A stretch of DNA of 64,000 bases. Origin: Kwoniella botswanensis. Its lineage: Eukaryota > Basidiomycota > Tremellomycetes > Tremellales > Cryptococcaceae. The stretch's first letter is position 1; the number at the start of each line of letters is the position of its first letter. Positions 57,891 through 64,000 of the stretch are shown in pieces. The stretch covers positions 2,108,001-2,172,000 of the forward strand of contig NC_088601.1 of assembly GCF_036426115.1 (NCBI RefSeq). Reading direction: 5' to 3'. The notes beneath the pieces were generated by a model. It was not told the DNA's origin and searched no databases. It saw only the letters and a program-made list of their open reading frames with translations. The translations under genes and the position numbers were made by a program.

Positions 57891-60828
57891 ATGCCTTCCC
57901 TACCTTTGATGGAAGATTCGCAAGTTGCTGAATCAGAACAATCAGAACCATCTATCCGTGTTCAAGAATGGACATCCTTCCTTACATCCTACGCTCAAGG
58001 AGACTGGTCACCTGACAGGGTACCTCCCAAGCCAACCCCAGCTCAGGATCCGGATCTGGTGGAACTGGATAGATCCCCTTCAGTCGATAGTCTCAAGGAT
58101 GATTCAAACGCCGATGTATATTCATCGCCCATTATCGACGGGAAGACTGCGAGGAGAGTACGTCAGTATTGCTGGGAAAATGATTACCTCCCTCCTCCCC
58201 GAAGTCCTCATGAAGAGCTCAGGGAGAAAATCATCTTGGAATATGATCTTCTTGGTCCGGTCCAAGCTGGAAATATACAATCTGCGGTAGACCTCATAGC
58301 GGCGTTCTTTCCGGGTACTGTAGTCACTTTCACTCTGTTCAACAATGCCATCCAGAATTTTGTCTCGATAGCTGGGCCACAGAATCTGTTGGACACTTTT
58401 CACCTGCAAAATGGGATGTGGGTGGCCCCCGAGACCTCGTTGTGCGGGCATTCCATACTTTTGGACGGAGTGATCATGTTTGTGCCCAGTCTATCGGATG
58501 ACTGGAGATTCCGATCCAACCCTTACGCCGTAGCTGGTCTGAAGAGTTACATCGGAAGCGCAGTATCGCTCGAGATGGATCCGCTCAGTGCAAATCCTCA
58601 CCGCGATGGTCAACGGGACAGAGTAGGAATAGGAGCGTTGAACATACTTTTCATGTATGATCCACTGTATAACATGACCTCACAGCAGGAGATGGTGGTG
58701 AGGAATGTATCGAAGATGCTAGAAACTCAGCTACGTGCGACATGGGAAGGTCACATCAGGACAAAAGAAGCGAAAGTCCGTCGCGCAATCACGGATATCA
58801 TCGAAGAAGGATTCGTAGGCAATCAATCAGCAAGCCTGCAGTCGGTCAAGGATGTAGTAGGAACCCAATCAGGGGTAATCTCAGGAGGGGGATCTCTAAC
58901 GATGTTCGAGGATTTGGCACATTCGGCTTTGAATAGACTCCTTGGTCTGATGTCGGAGGTGGACGCGCTGTGTATGATAGACATAAGGAGTATCCGGATA
59001 CAGGTGGGTGCTATGTCATGTGATTATCTGTACACTCTTGAAGCTCACACCGTCACAGTCGGAACCTAAATCCAAACCGGAATATCACATTGATCCCTCC
59101 TCACCTCATCCTGTATCTATCATCGCTCATGCCCCTCGACATGGTTTCAAATGGCCACTTCTTCCCTCAACCTCAGCTCTACTATCATATCTCAATCGGT
59201 CACATTCCCTATTTACGTTCACTCAGTCATCACTATCCGGCCTAGAATCTGAACTACCTCCCAGCATCAAATCTCACCTCGTGATGCCCTTCTTCACCCT
59301 CGATCAACCCTCCTTCATCATCGTAGCCATTTCAAAACACGATAACATTCATTCGGACAGTGTCAACATCACTAGAAGTGTCGGTTCAGTCCTTTTAGCA
59401 AAGGCGATTCAGAGCCGAGTGATGGAAGCGGATGCAGCTAAGACGGCGTTCCTATCATCGATCTCTCACGAGCTTAGAACGCCAATGCACAGTATAATGT
59501 CTGGACTCCAACTCGCCCAAGCATCCGTCGACGGCAAGGAGTGGGACAGTACACGTTCTCTCCTCCATGTCGTACAGACTAGTGGTCAAACCCTGCAACG
59601 GATCTTGGACGACGTGATTGATTTTGATCCGGCTTACAACAGTAAAAGTAAAGTATCTCGAGGCGTCACAGTGGATCTACTAGAACTGGCCAAAGATGCG
59701 GTGCAGATGTGTTTAGCAAGATCGGATGACATGGAATTGGGTTCTACAGTGCACATAGAGCATCAAGAGAGGGATTGGGTGGCGACGATCGATGAAGCGA
59801 GGTATAACCGGTGAGTCTTTTGTCCAGCTCGAACGATAATCCGAGCTGATTAGCGGACTTTGAGCAGAATAATCTTCAATGGCCTTACCAATGCTATGAA
59901 ATTTTGCAAGAACGGGTCGATATCTGTTTCCCTCTCAACCTCTAAAGATGCGACCCAACTCGTGACTCGAGTCACCGACAATGGGATTGGCATCGATGGC
60001 AAAGTGTTGCCTCGTCTGCTCGAGCCTTTCACAAAGCAGGACTTACACAGTCCCGGTGCTGGGTTAGGGTTGTATATCACCAAGAACCTGGTCAACAGCA
60101 TGGGAGGGACCTTTGCAATCCAATCGACGCTTGGTCAGGGGACAACCTTTGAGGCGATACTGCCCATACATTTTGACAAATCCGGATCTTCTAGTAATCC
60201 ACCTTCGTTCAAGAAAATGATACAGTACAAGGGGATGGATTCGAAAGGTGAAGAAACGATTTCATCCCCGTCCTTGGCATTCCCATCTTCCCTCTCATCC
60301 ACTGCTGCCCCTTCAAAGAGCAAGAAGACGACCATGGAGCAGAAGAGCGGCACGAACGCCCTGAGAGTGATGGTAGTGGATGACAATAGGATCTGCCGAT
60401 TACTACTTCTCAAGTCGATTCAGAAAGGTTCTACGCCTGTGCAAACCGCCCAAGCTGCAGACGGCCAACAAGCGGTGGATTCATTCAAGACCTTTCAACC
60501 GGACTTGGTAATCACCGATGTATCCATGCCGGTGATGGATGGGATCACCGCTGCTCAAGAGATGAGAAGAGTCAGTCAAGAGATGAATCTTCCGCCTTGC
60601 AAGATCTACGCTTTGACTGGTCTGGGATCCTCCGATCCAAGACTCAAGTCGATTGGGATGGAAGGCAGTGCGGCGCTGGATGGGTGGCTAGTGAAAGGAC
60701 AAGATGATTTGAAAGTGATACAAGGGATTGTCGTGAATGTTCATGGGGATGTGAGCCACCGGGAGGAGATCAGTCCAGAAGAGATGTTGAAAAAAGTCCA
60801 GAAAGCGGATATACCGTTGACCGGGTAG
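57891..60828 (+). CDS. Soluble GAF-type hybrid histidine kinase with receiver domain
   Basis: This is a cytosolic sensor kinase feeding a phosphorelay to Ypd1 and, probably, the Hog1 MAPK path. Three exons (57891-59003, 59059-59810, 59868-60828) give about 941 aa. Residues ~80-260 form a GAF-like sensor with FVSIAGPQNLLDTFHLQNGM, APETSLCGHSIL and VSLEMDPLSANPHRDGQRDR. The dimerisation H-box is SSISHELRTPMHSIMSGLQL (His about residue 508). ATPase boxes: NGLTNAMKFCKNG (N), VTDNGIGIDGKVLPRLLEPF (G1/F) and GAGLGLYITKNLVNSMGG (G2). The receiver has VMVVDDNRICRLLLLKSIQK, phospho-acceptor Asp in LVITDVSMPVMDG (about 838), ALTG, and Lys in LVKGQDD. All catalytic residues are present. No membrane segment is seen; the signal sensed is unknown. 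Confidence 0.92.
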
Positions 60829-62267
60829 ACATGGGCAGCTACTTGGCACTAGAGGTTTAGCGTCTGACAATGAAAGCGTGAGATTCGTCGGTAAGATACT
60901 ACTGAATGAAATCCCAGCGATCGATGCAATGTTAGAACACCGAGTGGATACCGTAGAATGAAACAAAATCTAAAAATGTTGTACGATAACAGAAGTCCTT
61001 TGTAGGCCGACCAAAACGGGAGACTGTTGTATAGTAGTAGTCTTGTGCGAAATCACTTTATGTTATAACGCATAGCCACACCAGATCAGATCAGATCCCC
61101 CTATTACCCTGTCCATTGGGTCCCTCCTTGCACAGCAATTCTGTTCACTTCGATCGGGTGAGGCCGGAGTAAAAAATCATCCCGCCTATCGGGTTCAAAT
61201 AATCGTTGTGCCTTGAGCTGACCAATTCGGACTTCAGGTGAAGTGATCTTGATCGCGGTCTTCACGCCGAATATCTTGGAGGCATGCAAGGCAGTGAAAC
61301 AACTTCACCCCTGGTGGATAACGGTGTAACAGTAAACCCGGCAGTAAAACCGGTTCCTCAGAACAGGGTTTGTTTCCTTTGTTTCAGTTCCAAAAATAGA
61401 TCAGGCACTACAGTCGGCCACCGTCGTTGGGGAATGTTCCTGATACATGTCACCTTCCTCGCCGAATGAGGTTGGTAGACTGTGAAGTTATCTCTTCAAC
61501 TTGATCATTTCCTTTGCAGTCATTTTCGTCCCCATCGCATATGCTCCCTTTCCCTTCGTCAATCCTTTTTTTGCTGATGGCGAGTTCGTCCGCCCTTGTC
61601 ACGTCAGTGTCGCTACGCCTACATGCGAATGGCATATATCACGAAAAGCATTGTGTGAACGATCTCTAACATGTTACCAGCCCAAAAATTTTCTTCCGCA
61701 GTTCCTGGTGACGACACTAGCGCTGTGATGTTGAGACGTTATCCATGTACGCGCATGGTGACGAGGGTGCGAACCTGATGAAGACAGAATCGACGACGCG
61801 ACCAAAGATGGCAATTCGATCAATTCGTATCAACCGTGCTCGAACTAATCGTATCGGGTGCAGGGGTCTCTGCCTTGTTGCAAGTAAGCGACGTCAGTCT
61901 GCATCAGTCAAGTTCGCTTTTGCCCCTCATCGATATCTCAGGAGATTTAGCGGATTTCGAGCCCATGTGCTTCACAGATCTCGTGCGCTAGTGGCTTGGG
62001 TGCGCAAACATCGCCCTTGAACTCGATTGTTATCAACGTGAACGTCCGCCGTGCAAAATGTATATATATATTAGTGAGTTACCTTCGGGATGTGTATCTC
62101 TGTTCATCGTCATCCCCCTCCCCATCCTCTCTACGTGAGTGCTTACGAGTGAGTTCTCTGTTTCTTGACAAGTGATCTGACGCATTATGACCCCAAACAG
62201 AATCCAACCTTGGTCTCTTCAAGGCCAGTTCACAGTCTTTTGAATAACATTCATTACATCCTCAATC
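60829..62267. other. 1.4-kb intergenic region
   Basis: No gene is supported. A minus-strand frame at 61104-61289 (tail RPHPIEVNRIAVQGGTQWTG) looks protein-like but has no recognisable family. A (TA)-rich stretch at 62060-62070 (TGTATATATATATTAG) could be the TATA region of the serine-rich gene, about 200 bp upstream. Confidence 0.4.
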
Positions 62268-64000
62268 ATGGAACCTAATCCTTCCATGCTGTCCACTCCA
62301 GCCGCGACCACGTGGTTCTGCTGGTTCTTCCCAGTATTTTGCCCGGATTCTTCGTACCAATGGTCACCTAATCCACCCGAGACTACGCTACAAGCAGCGG
62401 TTACCAGCCCCGGACCGAGTACAATTGTCACTTCAATTTCCAAGAGCTCAGCTGTCTCTTCCATGGCGTCGTCTTCGGCTGCCGCTTCGACCTCAGTCAT
62501 TGGGTCGATCTCGAGCTCAGCTGTTTCTTCCAAAGCCTCTCAGTCTACGCCATCTTCGGCTGCCACTTTGAGCTCTTCCAGTGGGCCAATCTCCAGCTCT
62601 GCCTCTTCAGTAATCATTTCGAGTTCTTCGTCCTCTACTTCCTCGGCTCTATCATCCTCTGTCAGTCCCTCCGCGTGGTCTTCTTTCGTTTCAGCTTCAG
62701 CCTCAGCCTCTCAGCTCTCCGCTTCAGTCTCGATTGGTATTGCTTCCTCATCGATCAGCTCAGGATCGTCTTCCGCGTCCTGGGCGTTCTCGGCGTCCCG
62801 TCCCGTCCCGTCCGTCAGTAGTGTCCTCTCTACCGCTTTACCCTCTTTGTCTACTGGTTCCTTGAGCCGGCCACCCTCGATCAGTCCCTCTGCATCGTCT
62901 GCTCACATGTCGGCTTCGGTCTCAGCCGATCTCACCTCCGTTTCAGCGAATCCGAGCTCGGCCCCGGCATCCTCCAGCGCATCTGAACACCACATCTCGT
63001 CCTTCTCTGGTCCATCCATCAGTCGATCCGCTTCAACTAGCAGCCATTCCGGTGGCTCTAGCAGTCAACCCGCCTCATCTATTAGTCGATCCGCGTCGTC
63101 TGTCAGTCAGTCTGGTTCATCTAGCAGTCAATCTGGTTCATCTATCAGTCGATCCGCTTCAACTAGCAGCCATTCCGGTGGCTCTAGCAGTCAACCCGCC
63201 TCATCTATTAGTCGATCCGCGTCGTCTGTCAGTCAGTCTGGTTCATCTAGCAGTCAATCTGGTTCATCTATCAGTCGATCCGCTTCAACTAGCAGCCATT
63301 CCGGTGGCTCTAGCAGTCAATCCGGTTCAGCTAGCAGTCAATCTGGTTCATCTATCAGTCGATCCGCTTCAGCTAGCAGTCAATCCGGTTCATCTATCAG
63401 TCGATCCGCTTCATCTAGCAGTCAATCTGCTTCTTCCAACAGTCAATCCGCTTCATCCAGCGGTAGTTCAGGTCCTTCCAGCAGTATCTCAGCGTCATTG
63501 TCGGCTAGCTCTGGCATTCGGTCATCTGCCTCCTCCTCAGCCATTGGTACCTCGATCACCAACCCTTCCATCTCGGCAAGCTCCTGGAGACCATCCGGAT
63601 CCGAGGCGTCAGTTGCTAGCTCTTCCGTATCGTCAAGCAGCAGTGCTAGCTCCAAAGCAACTTTGCCTAGCTCTTCCAGAGCTGCGATCAGCTCCTTGTC
63701 GAGCCTTTCCAGCTCCAGCGCTTCGAGCTCATTCCATTCTGCCTCTGCCTCTGCCTCTGCCACCGGTCAACCGTCGTCTTCCACATCCTCGTTCAGTATC
63801 TCTTACTCCAAGAGCCAAGCGAGCTCCGTAGCCAGTTCATCTATCTCAAGTGCCCTTCCAGCTACGATCCCAACGACAAAGCCCGCCGCTGTCAAACAAG
63901 GCACCGGTCTGGGAGGCGGACATCTCAGTGACGTTTATAAAGCGGGAGGAAAGCTAAACTGGTACTATACTTGGTGGTTCAGCCCTAGCTCAGGGCAAGA
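62268..64000 (+). CDS. Serine-rich mucin-like protein, apparently fused to an Asl1-type glycosyl hydrolase domain (3' truncated by window)
   Basis: One frame stays open from the ATG at 62268 to the last base. It starts MEPNPSMLSTPAATTWFCWF, without a clear signal peptide, so an upstream exon may be missing. Residues ~60-530 are more than half serine, with the pattern SISRSASxSSxSGSSSSQ. A 126-bp unit is repeated exactly at 63030-63155 and 63156-63281 and then decays. The last residues, KQGTGLGGGHLSDVYKAGGK then LNWYYTWWFSPSSGQ, match the opening of the Glyco_hydro_cc (Asl1-like) domain, in which K-x-G ... W-Y-x-W begins the catalytic barrel. Known relatives are cell-wall glucan-associated proteins with a Ser/Thr-rich region. 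The rest lies beyond the window. Confidence 0.7.
   Translation, partial: MEPNPSMLSTPAATTWFCWFFPVFCPDSSYQWSPNPPETTLQAAVTSPGPSTIVTSISKSSAVSSMASSSAAASTSVIGSISSSAVSSKASQSTPSSAATLSSSSGPISSSASSVIISSSSSSTSSALSSSVSPSAWSSFVSASASASQLSASVSIGIASSSISSGSSSASWAFSASRPVPSVSSVLSTALPSLSTGSLSRPPSISPSASSAHMSASVSADLTSVSANPSSAPASSSASEHHISSFSGPSISRSASTSSHSGGSSSQPASSISRSASSVSQSGSSSSQSGSSISRSASTSSHSGGSSSQPASSISRSASSVSQSGSSSSQSGSSISRSASTSSHSGGSSSQSGSASSQSGSSISRSASASSQSGSSISRSASSSSQSASSNSQSASSSGSSGPSSSISASLSASSGIRSSASSSAIGTSITNPSISASSWRPSGSEASVASSSVSSSSSASSKATLPSSSRAAISSLSSLSSSSASSSFHSASASASATGQPSSSTSSFSISYSKSQASSVASSSISSALPATIPTTKPAAVKQGTGLGGGHLSDVYKAGGKLNWYYTWWFSPSSGQ
63030..63320 (+). repeat. 126-bp coding tandem repeat (about 2.3 copies)
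   Basis: Two identical 126-bp units start at 63030 and 63156; a third starts at 63282 and matches for roughly 40 bases (to about TCTAGCAGTCAA), after which the sequence continues as a related shorter serine-rich repeat. The unit encodes 42 residues (SASTSSHSGG, SSSQPASSIS, RSASSVSQSG and so on) and preserves frame. Exact identity between copies points to recent duplication or gene conversion. Confidence 0.88.

Noticed and set aside
61190-61200. GGGTTCAAATAA resembling a tRNA B-box
   Set aside because: No A-box at the right distance and no cloverleaf can be drawn around it.
61104-61289. Minus-strand frame ending RPHPIEVNRIAVQGGTQWTG as a terminal exon of an unknown gene
   Set aside because: No recognisable family and no partner exon upstream; left as a possible relic only.
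62219-63763. Long minus-strand and other-frame openings across the serine-rich region
   Set aside because: They are mirror images of the repetitive serine codons; the plus frame from 62268 explains the region.
1-64000. Mobile elements, LTRs or virus-like genes
   Set aside because: No reverse transcriptase, integrase, transposase or terminal repeats were seen in any frame.

Overview
The window is nuclear DNA of a fungus, most likely a basidiomycete yeast of the Tremellales (Kwoniella/Cryptococcus type). I infer this from compact genes broken by many 45-70 nt GT..AG introns, intergenic gaps of a few hundred bases, and fungal families such as Zn2Cys6 factors, SIT siderophore transporters and hybrid histidine kinases. 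The genus is a judgement; I could run no search. About 33 protein genes are supported. I saw no tRNA or rRNA gene, no CRISPR array and no intact or broken mobile element.

Left block (1-16 kb), metabolic: the end of a sugar transporter; a zinc polyol dehydrogenase divergent from a Zn2Cys6 regulator; an alcohol-acetyltransferase-like enzyme; a Fen2/Liz1-type anion permease; an aldo/keto reductase with several microexons; and a D-2-hydroxyacid dehydrogenase. The first three look like a small sugar/polyol-use unit.

Middle block (16-50 kb), mostly housekeeping: DUS3, SEC61, ACC deaminase, VFA1, RTR1/RPAP2, SmD1, a STRAP-like WD40 protein, an alpha/beta-hydrolase-like mitochondrial protein, a citramalyl-CoA-lyase-like enzyme next to an HTD2/itaconyl-CoA-hydratase-like enzyme, a siderophore transporter, GGPP synthase, an STN1-like OB-fold protein, SURF1/SHY1, SEC62 and CSTF2. 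The lyase and hydratase would catalyse successive steps of itaconate breakdown. The hydratase and siderophore transporter share a promoter region with two ATCWGATAA (iron-GATA) sites.

Right block (50-64 kb), accessory: two small secreted proteins, a secreted histidine phosphatase, an MFS drug/polyamine exporter, a soluble GAF-type hybrid histidine kinase, and a serine-rich protein with a 126-bp tandem repeat that runs off the window into what looks like an Asl1-type glycosyl hydrolase domain.

The most novel item is a family of four small secreted, trefoil-like proteins. They form two tandem pairs (25.4-27.2 kb, + strand; 50.6-52.4 kb, - strand) in opposite orientation around the housekeeping block. 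All four share two introns at identical positions and phases, four cysteines and a closing Q-[VI]-W exon.
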